Source: Kwoniella bestiolae CBS 10118
Taxonomy: Eukaryota; Basidiomycota; Tremellomycetes; Tremellales; Cryptococcaceae
Assembly: GCF_000512585.2 (NCBI RefSeq)
Contig: NC_089246.1
Span: 1,488,001 to 1,552,000, forward strand
Reading direction: 5' to 3'
Length of the DNA stretch: 64,000 nucleotides
Positions 20,668-32,530 of this stretch are shown in pieces. Within the stretch, counting starts at the first letter, position 1. The number at the start of each line of letters is the position of its first letter. The translations under genes and the position numbers were made by a program. The notes below the pieces were generated by a model. That model did no database searches. It was given only the letters and a program-made list of their open reading frames with translations, and had not been told where the DNA came from.

Positions 20668-23600
20668 CTACTTCTTTCCCTCCTCATATCGCTCCCCCTG
20701 AAACCCCTCCAATCCACCCTCAAAGTCCCTCCTCTTCGTCTCCTTTTCAGTGGACGGAGTAAACACCCAAGCTGAGGGACATCGTGCCCTATACTTCTTC
20801 TGCACTTCCTCAACATCCTCAGGTGAGATTATCTTGAGCAATTGAACGGATTTCTCCATATACTTGATATTGGGTGTTACACCCTCGTCTCCTAATTTTA
20901 ACAAAGTCTCTTTCATTTGCTGCTTATCCCCGTTCACTTCGAATACCCCTCTCGCGGCATAGTAGATCTCTTCTGGGGATTTGGCATTTCCTCCTAAGGA
21001 TTGACTGAGCTCTTCTGGAGTGGTGGTAAGAAGGGAAGGTAATTCGGAGTTGATGACTGCCTTGACGGATTCTGGTAATTCGGCAGATGAGGTGGATTTT
21101 TGGAAATGGAGGATTTGATATTGCAATTGAGGGTCGGAGGGGGCGATAGATTGGGCAGATTTAAGTGCCTTGAGGGCAGCTAGGTATATTTCTGTGTATG
21201 GCAAAGCAGATAATCAGTTTCGGAGTTCATGACCCACATTCATTTTGGTATACGATGGAGATGGGATTGTTATCATTGGGATACACATGACTCACTCTTC
21301 CTGATGAAGATCTCATATCCGCTCAACCAAGTTTCCACCCTCTCCGCCGCAAGCCTTTCTAAAGGTCTCCACAGTTTCAATGCATCATCTATAGGAGTTT
21401 CAGTCTTGAGTAGTTGAATACCTGTAGGATCGGCATCGGGCACAGGAGGGTCGTTCTTCTCTCCTGAAGTTGCTGCGGCTGATGCACAATGATATCAAAA
21501 ATTAGCTTCGCTTCTTCATCTAATAGGATGAGGAGTGATATAACTCACCCTTCTTGGCTTTAGCTTCTGCCTTTTGAGCCTTCTTGGCTTGCTTCTTTCG
21601 TTCAGCTTCTTCCTCTGGACCTGTGAATGCCCAATTATCAGCTGAGGTCATCTTGGTGTACTAGGCTCAACTGACTGAAATTCTCCTCTGTTATACTGGG
21701 ATCGTCAAATACCTGAGTGTATATCTCAATAGCCGCGAGAGCACCATTGAAGTATCCGGGATGAGATCGGAGTTGGTCCTCGTATCGCATCAACCTGAAG
21801 GACGCTGTCAGTGTTGCTCTTTTGAATATTGGAGGTGGAACACGTACGATACGTAGGCACCAAAGGTCATCCTCCTCATACAGTAGGTGTGGAAGTCGTA
21901 TTGATCGTCTTCGTAATCTTGGAAGACCTATACATCCGTTCGATCAGCTAGATCTCATATGATGGCCGATCCAGTAATTTGTGGGGGTAATGAAGTTGAC
22001 AATAAAAAATTGACTCACAGTAGCCAATGCTTGATATCTCTTCAACGCCATCGCCAAATTCCCTTCCTTCCTATACGCGTCCCCCTCTTCTTGGAGGAAC
22101 CACAAACATTGTAAATCCGTCAAATCCTGTACCGGCGACAAATCCTTCTTAGTGAACACAGCTAAAAGCTCCTCAGCCTTCTTGATCTCTCCCGCTCTCA
22201 ACCAGTATTTCGCAGATTTGCCATTCAAGAACCTATCTTGACCGTCTAGTAATCTAGCTTTCTCCATCTCGTATGCTGCGTTCAGTAGATCTCCTGATCG
22301 TTTGAGGACCATTGCTTTGGCCATGTACAATTCAGGTAGCGTCGGGGTATGTTCTATAGCTTTATTGAGTAAGTCTAGTGATCTAGGGTAGTTGGGTGAG
22401 GTTTGAAGAGGGTATGAAAGGTGGAGTGAGAGGTAGTAGTATGCCCATAACAACATTGTAGGGGGTGATATCGAGTCTATGAAACTATAAGCATTATCCT
22501 GGTGAAGCGGAGAAGATGATGACTCACCATCATTGCTCAACGAAGCGTCCTTCTCTAATTTTCCGACAATCTCCTCTACAATCTCGCCGACAATCTTCAT
22601 CTTCTCAGCATCTGTGTATACACCTTTCACGTCGACGAAAAGAGATGGTACACCTCGTTCTAAACCTTTGACGATATATGCTCTGGCCAATTCCCGGAAT
22701 TTGTCACCTAATCGATGAATCAGCTTCATTCCTCTTCCTATGAACGACCAACTGACCTGTTGAATAATCCAGAGCCAGACGACGAGGAGCAGCTGAACGT
22801 GGGAATATCTCGGCGAAGCTGGATAGAGTATCAAGGATTTTTGAGCGGGAATCATCGGTAAGTTCGGCGTCTGACAATAAAGGTGTCAGCTTGAATCGTG
22901 ATGAAAGTAGGGAGAGGAGCGTACTAAGACCAATTCCCTTTTTCTGCAAATATCCTTTGTAGTATTCCAAATTATCTGAATTCTGCTCCAACAATTCTTG
23001 GTAAGTCTGCAAAGCATCCTCTTGTCTCCCAAGATTGGCGAGCATTTGGGCTATCATTGCTTCATATCAGCTTATATCCTGTTCACAATTGTGAAGCCAA
23101 CTGACCCTTGAGCAGAGTACATTCCCCTCTTGGACTAATTACCCCATCTCTAACACCCTGCCTCAACTTCTCGAGACCCTCCTGATCCTTTCCAGCTTCG
23201 ATGTATATCCTAAGAATATGTAAGAGGATCTGGGATTTTTCAGGCCCAGTCGCCCCCTCTTCTTTAAGGGTTGTCTGATAATCCTCAAACACTTTTAATG
23301 CTTCGTCAAGATCACCATTCAGCTGATGAGCGATGACCAAAGCTAACCATGATGAACGAATTTGAGGTCGAAGGAGGAGGTAGTGGTGTCGTGCTGCTAA
23401 AGCTGCGGGGTATTGACGAGTGTGGGTGAGGAGTGCTATGGAATCGCGGATGAGGGGGATGTTGTCCTATCAGACAGATCAAATGTCAGTACAAGCCTGA
23501 GCCTGATAGAAGGCAATTGGAGGTGAGCGGAAGGGGCAAAGGGAAGACGACGAAAAGAGCAGGGGAGAAATGTATAGAAGAGGGGGACGAAGGGAGAAGA

Positions 23601-24220
23601 ACGAGGGAAGGTAGGAGAGGGGAAGCAAGAGGAGAAGGAGAAGAGGACGAAAAGAGAGGAAGGGAGGAGGGAAGCGAGAGAAGAAGAGACGAGGGGAACA
23701 GGAGAGAAGGACTCACCGGATCCTGCTTCCTGGCCATAGCAAACGCCCTACTAGCTTCATCCCAATCCTTTCTACTCTTAGCTAAGATACCCAACACATG
23801 CCATGTGATATGACTCGTAATATCCTTCTTGATTGCTAATCTAGCCATGTTCTCAGCCTCTTCTTTCTTTGGTACGGCAGACACCGTCAATGGCTCCGGA
23901 AGGGATGAATGGAGAGTGAGCGCTTTGAGAGCGAGTGTTTCTAAACCCCACAAATCAACACAATGATCAGCGTTGAGTGTGCAGAGCTGAGAGGAGAATT
24001 GAACATACCACCATGATTTGGAAATTTCTTTAGAATGGTATCGGCAGCCTTGATACCTTTTTTATACTGCTTCAACTCGTACTGAGTCTGTGATATAACA
24101 GATTAGCGAGAAGAACAAACCAAGTTGAGCAGAGTATGAGATGGATCGCACGAGCAGTTCTCTGAAGAGCTTGCTCTCCTTGTCTGGCAACTGCCTGTGT
24201 TTAGGTGCAGAGTGTGCCAT
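20668..24220 (-). CDS. NAT1: NatA N-terminal acetyltransferase auxiliary subunit (NAA15/NAT1, TPR protein)
   Basis: Ribosome-anchoring scaffold of NatA, which acetylates N-termini exposed after Met removal; the catalytic partner Naa10/Ard1 is not in this window. More than ten exons run from the ATG at 24220 (M-A-H-S-A-P-K-H) to the stop at 20668. TPR-like helices fill the chain. Family landmarks include the Q-Y-K-K-G-I-K-A-A-D segment, H-G-E-T-L-A-L-K-A-L-T-L, I-T-W-H-V-L-G-I-L, A-P-R-R-L-A-L-D-Y, G-V-P-S-L-F-V-D-V-K-G-V-Y, H-T-P-T-L-P-E-L-Y-M-A-K-A and D-R-F-L-N-G-K-S-A-K-Y, each matching NAA15 order. A Lys/Ala/Glu-rich block near 21545-21620 corresponds to the basic region of the family. 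The C-terminus ends in a charged tail. One intron (about 23470-23720) holds a 200-nt purine-rich tract. Confidence 0.92.
23517..23712. repeat. Polypurine/polypyrimidine tract inside a NAT1 intron
   Basis: Nearly all G and A on the plus strand for ~195 nt, thus CT-rich in the NAT1 transcript. Irregular GGGA/GAAGA units rather than a perfect microsatellite. It lies just inside the donor of an unusually long intron. Confidence 0.75.
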
Positions 24221-24810
24221 TTTGACTATCCACTGAGGTTTTTGATGAGGCGAAGAGGGATATGAATGATGATAATGATATTGATGATATCTCTATCGAT
24301 ATGTATATGACAGTGTTGAAAGGGATAGAGAAGGAGAGGTTCAAGGTAGCAACTCATCTCTATGCTCTATGCGTTTCGAAAGATTACGAGTAAGATATAT
24401 ACTACCATACTAGGTAGTTATCAGGCTCACTTTGTAGCTCTCATCCCGCATTACCCCGCATTCAGCATTTAGCACCTGGTGAGACCACTAGTACTAGCCG
24501 TAGACACAGCAATCAAAACCTACGCTCGTACTCTCATATCCATCTTACAACTCTACATCTGACTCTTGCCATAATCATATTCCCAAGACACGTAGACATA
24601 CCGATAGGCCAACGTTCCGGAACTGCTTGGTAATCTGTGGTGGTTTGGATCAGTCGAGTCAGTCAAACGGGCTCACTTCTGACCCGCGTCATCATTAGCT
24701 GTCTGCCTTCGGAACAACAACAACAAAGGTTACTTCATCTTCCCATGTTACATCAAGCTTCCGACTGCGCTCAGTAAGCAACAGGCTTACAAGCATTATT
24801 CCTGAACACC
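24221..24810. promoter_or_regulatory. Divergent promoter, NAT1 / inositol 5-phosphatase
   Basis: 590 bp between outward-facing starts. No gene seen and no strong motif recognised. Confidence 0.45.
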
Positions 24811-27800
24811 ATGGGAGAGGGCACATCCCCTCGATCTAGAGCATCATCAATGGGTGACACAGGCGAAGACGATGCTCCTCGGAGTATCGCCTCGTTACGA
24901 TCAAGGTTCGAGAATTTGGCTGCTGCCAATGGTCCAACGGTGGTCAACGGGATGCAGAAGTCCTCTTCTGGTGGCAGGAATGGATATACCCCTAAGAGCA
25001 GTGTGGACTTTGGGAAATCAGTGAATCCAGAAACCAATGGGCTGAAGGTATGTCGCAACTCTGCGCTACGTGGGTCAAGCTGACTTCTGCCATAGCCTGT
25101 ATCAAGCTCTCGTCCCACTTCACCACTCAATTCATCCCCTCCTCAACCCGCATCCGCAAAGCTTCCACCCCTCGTCCTACCACACCTAAGCCAGCTATAC
25201 CATCCAACAATATCCCATCTACCCAGACCCTCGCTCCCTCGACCATCCAGCTCCCCCTATCCCAACCCGCCACTCCCCTTGCCTCCCCCTCCCTCTCTTC
25301 CGGACCCATACCTACATCCCCCAAACTAGCCCGACGACCCCCACCAGCTGTCCCTAGCAAACCCTCCTCCGTCATAGCGACTCCCACGGGATCGTCTGAT
25401 GGCTCGCAAGAGGAAGAGCACATCGCTTCGGTCAAATCGCTAAGGGAGAGGTTCAACTTCGGAGCCAACGCAGAAGCATCCTCATCAACTGCATCACTTC
25501 CTAGATCAGTCTCGGCAGATGCTCCCAGACCTGCTGCTCCGGTGATGACCACCAAGCAGGTCTCCGCTCCAACCATCAAGCGAACCTCAACCGACGGAAA
25601 GACTGAGAACCCCGTGCTACTCTCACCTGCTAACGAGAGTAATGTCGAACTTGCTCCATCGCCAATACCGAACGGCGAATCGCACCATAGACACGCTCCA
25701 CCCCTACCAGTCTCGAGAACTGCCTCGCCTGCTCCTCCGGCACCTAACAGAGCCCATAAACCTCCTCCACGAAATACATCTAGTCCGACTCCCCCGCCAT
25801 CTCGGAGCACTTCCAGTCCTGGAATAGCACAAGACATCCCTGCAGCCACTGATAGACCTACCCCGCCGCAACTTCCTCAGCGCAAAGCTACGATAACCTC
25901 ATCAGAATCCCTTGAACCTCTTCCAGTACCACCCCCGATACCCAGTAATAAACCAGCCCTTTCCCCTGCTCTGATGGCCACGATGTCATCTACGAGTGAT
26001 TCCGGTCCTGGTCCCCCGCCACCAAGACTTCCAAATCGCTCTCGCGCGAATACTCTCAGTCGATCAGATAATGATGCTCAACTACCACCTCGACATCCCA
26101 CACGCACGGCTACTCTCCCACCAAATGGTATAGCCCCTCCACCCTCACATCCTGCCTCCCCCGCCAGAAGTCGGGAGAACACCAATGATCTTCCTCCGCC
26201 ACCACTCCGAAGTGCGCTTATGAACAGCGCATCGATCTCGTCTTCTCCTCCACGCCGGCGAACCAACTCGGGGGAGAAAGAGAAAGAAGAGAATTACTCT
26301 GAAGACGAAGATGATGAGCCTGATGATGCCACGCCCATCGCTGGGCTGTCAGCCGCGGCCAAACGGATGTTGGAGGATTTCCCAGATTCCACAGAGGCCA
26401 ATCGACGATCGCCCACCTTCCGACCTGACCTGAAGATCCGAGATTGTCATCATGTCTCTGCATTTGCAGCGTTCGGTCGATACGTTTGCACGGGTGCTCA
26501 TCATGTGCGGATCTACGATACTCTTCTGAGTGATCAGCCGATCCAAGTGGTGGATCTCAAAGAGACGGGATTGGAGCACAAGAGCAAAGAACCTAAAGTC
26601 ACCGCAATGTCGTTCCGACCTGGTGCGACCTTGGTTGAAGAGGGGAGATATCTGTGGTGCGGGACTAAAGATGGTCATCTGTGGGAATTGGACGTATTGA
26701 CGGGTAATGTCAGTTCGACAAAGTCATTCGCACATACCACTTCTATCGCGCATATCTTCAGACATCGCAAGAATATCATCACGCTTGATGATTCGGGTAA
26801 GATGTTGGTGTATGACGTGGGCGACACGGAGGGAAGAGCACCAACGTTAATTCGGACTTTGAGGATTGGAGAGAAGTTTACTTTTGCGAAAATGATCTGT
26901 GGGAAATTGTGGACTTCCTCCGGACCTGTTGTTAGATCCACTACATCTGCGAGTACATCCAAGGGACCGACTGTAAGGATATACGATCCCTGCTCTGAAG
27001 GGAATATGCCTCCCGCGAAAGTGGCTTTCACGACCGAATGGACCGGTGCGGTGACTTCTGCGACTTACATCCCTCTGGAGGGTAATACGATCTACCTAGG
27101 TCACGAAGGTGGATTTGTCTCTCTGTGGGATATGAGAGAGTACAACTGTATTCAGGTATTGAAGATCTCTACTACCGATATATTGGCTTTGGAAGGTGTA
27201 GGAGATAGATTATGGGCGGGCAATAGGAAAGGACAGATTAGCGTGTATGATGTGGGACAGAGACCTTGGCTGACCATCAATCAGTGGACGGGACATCCGT
27301 GAGTACGGTGAACGTGGAGTGCAGATCCAACTGAGATTGACATCCACAATATAGGGACAATCCGATACAAGCGCTGGTGGTCGACCCATACTCTATTGAA
27401 TATGCCGGGAGGTACACTTGTTGGTCCTTCGCAAGGGACTGCATGAGGCCGTGGGACGGGCTTTTATGTGTAGATTGGACCGGTAAGTGATTTGTGCTCA
27501 ATGGACGCTTGTATCTGCTGACTGTGTTACAACACCTTAGACAAACAACTGCTCACTCGCCAAGCGGACTTTTGCACCTACCGTGACATCAAACTCTTAG
27601 TTTGCTCGTGGAATATCGATAGTGCTAAACCCACGGACCTTACTGGATCAGAAGCAAATACTAAATTCCTGGAAGAATGTCTGAACAGTGTTGATTCGCC
27701 TGAAATTATCGTTTTTGGATTTCAGGAGGTCATTCCCCTGACTGACAAGAAGATTACTGCGAGTGAGTTGTCCCATGTCCCTTATCTGAAGCTATCTCAA

Positions 27801-29104
27801 GTGATTGATCACGGATATCATTGAATGTACTGGACTATCGCTGATTTGATGGTGACCTCAGAAACCCTGTTGTTTGGCGGGAAGAACAAAGATTCATCAT
27901 CTGGCTCGGACAAGGTATCGCACGCTTATCGATTATGGTTGGAGAAGCTCACTCAAGCTGTGAGAATGGCTATGCCTAATGATACGCCATATATTAAGAT
28001 TCACTCGGAGAATTTGGTGGGATTGTTCACTTGTATATTCGTGAAGAGTAGTGAGAAGGATAGGTTGAGGGCTTTGGACATTACCACGGTGAAGCGGTGA
28101 GCCTCAATCCTTCTCTGACTTATCATATGACATGAACATCAGTCTCTGCGTCTCGTGAGAATTTTAAATGCCCTGAGGATAAGTCATACTGATTTTTTGG
28201 GTTACACCAGAGGTATCGGTGGAATTTACGGCAACAAGGGAGCGATCGTCTCTCGAATAATCATGGATGATACTTCTTTGTGCTTCATCAATGTACATCT
28301 CGCGGCTGGACAGTCCCAGAAATCAGCTAGAAATGCAGATCTCGCGGCGATAATGGAAGATAAAGCGATTTTACCAGCTTCCAACGAGGAGATACCGTTT
28401 GTGCATGGGGGAAATGGAACGGGGATTTTGGATCATGAGATAGTGGTGCTGAATGGAGATCTGAATGTGGGTTTCCACTTTCTCTTCACACATCTAACAT
28501 ATTTCCTTGTCAACCCAGTAATCTCACATATTCCTTGATACAACGAGGTATCTGATACTGATTGTGCGACATGTAGTACCGTATCGATCAACGACGAGAA
28601 AATGTCATATCATCAATTGCTGCTGGCGAGCTATCCTATCTATTAGAACACGACCAGCTACGTAAGGAGATGAGAAGTAATCACGCGTTCAGATTGAGGA
28701 GTTTCGAAGAAGCGCCTATCACCTTCGAACCTACTTATAAGTATAATCCGGGTACGAACGATTATGATTCGAGTGAGAAGAGGCGGATACCTGCTTGGTG
28801 AGTTGGTCTTCCTCTTATCTACAAACTGTAATTTACGAGCACCAAACTAATACCACATTATGATCTTGACAGGTGCGACCGAATCTTGTATCGCAAGTCG
28901 CCTCATATAAAACCACTGAATTATCGTCGGTACGAACCGACCGTATCTGATCATCGACCCATCTCTGGAGGATACCAGATCACTCTAAAATCTGCAGACT
29001 CGTTGAAAGAGATGGATGTGAGGAGGGAATTGGCAGTGGAATGGGCAAAGAAGGAAAAAGAGATGTTGAGGTCTATGGCTGAGAAGTTTGAATCGTACAC
29101 TTAA
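24811..29104 (+). CDS. Inositol polyphosphate 5-phosphatase with N-terminal Pro-rich region and WD40-like propeller
   Basis: Removes the 5-phosphate of phosphoinositides or inositol phosphates at membranes. About 1240 residues in eight exons. Residues ~1-500 are disordered and Pro/Ser-rich with SH3-type stretches. A beta-propeller follows (~530-850: C-T-G-A-H-H-V-R-I-Y-D; L-W-C-G-T-K-D-G-H-L-W-E-L-D; Y-L-G-H-E-G-G-F-V-S-L-W-D; W-A-G-N-R-K-G-Q-I-S-V-Y-D), then the catalytic domain. All signature blocks are present: F-G-F-Q-E-V, G-I-Y-G-N-K-G-A-I, F-I-N-V-H-L-A-A-G, L-N-G-D-L-N|Y-R-I (split by an intron), P-A-W-C-D-R-I-L and S-D-H-R-P-I. The WD40-plus-5-phosphatase order resembles plant FRA3-type enzymes and a fission-yeast relative rather than synaptojanins, as no Sac domain is seen. 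The acceptor after exon 1 (24811-25047) is uncertain: 25107 keeps the frame, while 25096 gives a natural start but soon stops. Confidence 0.92.
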
Positions 29105-29406
29105 GAGTTATACATATCATCTAGGTCAGTATCTGTAGCTACTACGTAGTGGGAACGGGATTGACAGAGCTATAATTGACACCTTTGAGGTACAAAAGAG
29201 GATGTATGAGATGGCATCTAAATATACCAGCCACTAGAAAGGGTGATTACAAAGTGGAGGCATATCAATCGTTACTACCCTTCCTTGCCTTGTTCGTCGT
29301 CGTCATGGTACATTGACTTCATATCTCCGTTCCATCCTATTTATCAACTTATATACATATCATATCCATACTCCACTTCAGAGTATCCTGATAATATCAT
29401 CATAGG
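29105..29406. other. Short spacer between 5-phosphatase and TBC gene
   Basis: 302 bp between two plus-strand genes; no feature seen. Confidence 0.5.
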
Positions 29407-32144
29407 ATGACAGACCAATTAGGCAGGGATATCCGACATCTCTCCCTTGGACCTAAGATCGCTCTGAACGGTAACGGCGATAGACCAAGAGACTCGACAA
29501 TAGCCAGTGCGGGCGACGCAGCAGACATATTCGATCTGTATGGGTCGGATGATGCTAATAGGGAGAGTTGGAGGTCATCTACAGGTCAGAGAGATTCGAC
29601 GATAGGTGTAGCATATGGTAGTCCGTCCAAGCACCCTGCTCAGGTTCAGAGGGAATCGGAAGTTAGTTGGTCTGGACCGATGAATCTACTAGGGAACCAT
29701 AACGAAGAGGAGGAAGAGGGGCGGGCAAGGAGATGGAGCGATAAACCTGATATATCAATAACGGGCGTGACGCCCACCTCAGCATCGTACATGTACGACC
29801 AGGAGCAGGAGTACCATGAGAATGGCAATGGGAAGGAATATGGGAAAAAGGATAGTATGGTCTCGTCCACCTCTTCGCAAGATCCCTCGAGACTTAGCCC
29901 ACGACGACCTACTTCATCTTCGAGATATACCAATGGCACTGGCAACGGGAATGAGAACGGAAGTATGAGCACTAGTACGAGTATAAGTGAGATTGGCAAT
30001 AGGAGTAATGGAAGTGGGAGTGTCAGCGTGGCTGGGTCGGGGTCGAGTCAATATCCTGGGGAGGAGGATGATGCGTTTATGATTAGGAATACCTGTGAGT
30101 TGGGTCTCATCTTGGATATCGTACGAAGTGAGGAAGATGCATACTGGATTGGGGCAGATGTGTCAATCAGAGTAGCGATGCGCTACATCTGCTCAACCTT
30201 GACATCCCGATACGTTCCCACCGATCACTGTCATGCCTAACTCACTATATAACATGTCGTATACAGAACCACGAGCTGACCCAATCTATCATGAATGTAG
30301 ACGCCAGACTGGAGAAGGAAGGCGTGCATGGAGATGGCTGGGATCAAGGTATAGAGCGTACTCGCGGTGGACCGTCCATAGGCGCAGGTAAACGGGCGAC
30401 AGTCTACCCAGCGACTAAAACTGGTGATATCGGGGAACAGGAGAGACAGTTTCTGGCCAGCTTAGATCGGTAAGTCCTGCTCCACATAACTTTACCTCTG
30501 CTCATCGATAGCTGATGACTGACACCATCGCAGATACGGCTTCGTCAATGAGCCTCTTCGTAATCGATCTGAAACTCGAGTAGCCCTCATCCCCACCGCC
30601 CCGCTAAGCAAAATACCCAAGCTACCCTCCATCTCACCCCTGGCGGGTAAACCACCTGTAGAGCCTAATAGCACTTTCAATCCAAGTGACGGATCGGGTC
30701 TATCACCGAGAATACCGCCTTCAACCCCTAACACCGAGGATGAACGAGTAAAAAGGCGAGAATTCGATAGAGTCGATAAATGGGGGAAGATGATGTCGAT
30801 CAAGAAGAGGGATCAAGGTGGGAATATCACTCAGTGGGACTGGTCTAAAGAGGGTACGGCCAAATTGAGGAAGAGGGTGTATAAGGGTATACCGGATAGG
30901 TGGAGGATGGCTGCTTGGTGGACTTTGGCTGAGGGCCTGACGAGGGAGAAGGGTAAGGGCAAGGGGAAGGAGAGTGAGCAGAGTGAGAGTGACTATAGGG
31001 TGAGTCAAGGTCTATCTTCCATTGTCTCAACGGGTTGATCAGGATTGGGTCACAAGCAGTAACTGATAATCAGCCTGTAGAACACACTCGACCTCCCTTC
31101 CACGTTCGATGTCCAGATAGACCTCGATGTACCACGTACGATATCCGGTCACACAATGTTCGTCACTCGTTATGGAGCTGGTCAGAGGAATCTATGGCAC
31201 GTCTTGCATTGCTTCAGTCAGGTTTGTGAGACTTGTGGGTATGTCCAGGGAATGGGTCCGATAGCAGCTACGTTGTTATGTTATTTCGATCCTGCGGTGA
31301 GTTGATGGCTCTTCTGAGTATTCGCTTTCCTCTGGCCTCGCTAGATTCCGGGGCGATCGCTGATAATTGTTGTTCTCCGTTCCGCTTGTAGCGCGCATAC
31401 ACCCTTCTCGTCCGCCTACACGACACCTACGGAATGCACGATATCTTCCAGCCTGGATTTCCCGGGCTGCTCGAGGCGTTCTACGTGCAGGAGAGGTTGA
31501 TGGAATGGTTGATGCCTGATCTGTATCAGTCGTTTGTGAGTGAACCTTCCTTCTTTCTCTTTTTGAGTCTTTTTTTCAGAATATTCTGATTACCAGTCAA
31601 AGAGATAGTGATACTGATTGTTTGGTTTGCAAATGAATTGAATGGTAGCAACGCAACATGATATCCTCCTCTGCATGGGGTACCAAATGGTACATCACCT
31701 TGTTCGTCAACACCGTGCCGTTCTCTCAGCAATTGAGATTATGGGATGCGCTATGGCTCGACGGGAGCGACGTGATGATTGTGACTAGTTTGGCTATTCT
31801 CTGGGCGTTCAGGGGTGAGCACTATCACTTCCTAGGATATCAGATTTCTCCTCCATCTCCATCTCCATGATATACCGTACCCCCCTGATTAGGCTATACG
31901 ATATGTGAGTAAATGGCTGATATTGTCAATTAAACCGACAGACCTCCTCTCATCCCCTAAAGCGACATTCGAATCTATCCTTTCATTACTTTCGTCCTAC
32001 TTCGTAGCGGAGGATGAAGATGCGCTGATGCGCTGGATAAGAAAGGTTGTTGGTCAGCCTGAGACTAAGAATAAGATGACGTTCTGGAGGGAGGAATGGA
32101 AGAGTTTGGTAGAGCATGGTAAGAGTGGGAGTGCTTTGTTGTAG
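29407..32144 (+). CDS. TBC-domain Rab GTPase-activating protein
   Basis: Stimulates GTP hydrolysis by a Rab GTPase through the dual-finger TBC mechanism. Roughly 680 residues in about seven exons. Residues ~1-230 are disordered (Asn/Gly/Ser-rich). The region before the domain contains Y-K-G-I-P-D-R-W-R-M-A-A-W-W, the usual TBC entry motif. The arginine finger is I-D-L-D-V-P-R-T (near 31110-31135) and the glutamine finger is G-Y-V-Q-G-M (near 31238-31256), so both catalytic residues are present. Later landmarks are W-Y-I-T-L-F-V-N-T-V-P-F and R-L-W-D-A-L-W-L-D-G. The Rab target cannot be named. The junction after exon 1 (donor near 30094) is uncertain: the acceptor at ~30300 works, but the codons just before it (N-H-E-L-T-Q-S-I-M) also look coding. 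Confidence 0.88.
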
Positions 32145-32530
32145 TTTATACTGCTTGGTCATTAGTTGAGGTGATTGTCGTTTGTTTCACTTCATACACA
32201 TCAATCCATATTACTTACACTCTTGCTATTCACATATGCATCATGCCATAATGACTATGCATCTGTCCACTTGGGCTTGGTGCATCACCGATTGGATCGC
32301 GGTCAATTGCAATTTGAGTCGCTGTGCCGCTCAAGCATATGTCAATATCTATGTACATTTTTGCATGACATGAAATGATCTTCCAAAATCTATATACGGA
32401 AGTGAAGCCAAGCGCATGAGAAGAGAACGAGTCGAGAAACCAAAAGAAACGTATGTATCATTACCACCACTACTACCAATACCAGACCAATATCATCTAT
32501 GCCCCATCCAGCATGGAGGACTGACTTATC
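32145..32530. other. Convergent 3' region, TBC gene / FAS2
   Basis: 386 bp between convergent genes; nothing recognised. Confidence 0.5.

Noticed and set aside
25127..25849. 240-codon minus-strand frame opposite the 5-phosphatase Pro-rich region
   Set aside because: Gly/Glu-rich reverse complement of Pro/Ser codons.
29407..32144. TBC gene and 5-phosphatase as one fused gene
   Set aside because: A clear stop at 29104, a 302-bp spacer and a new ATG separate them.
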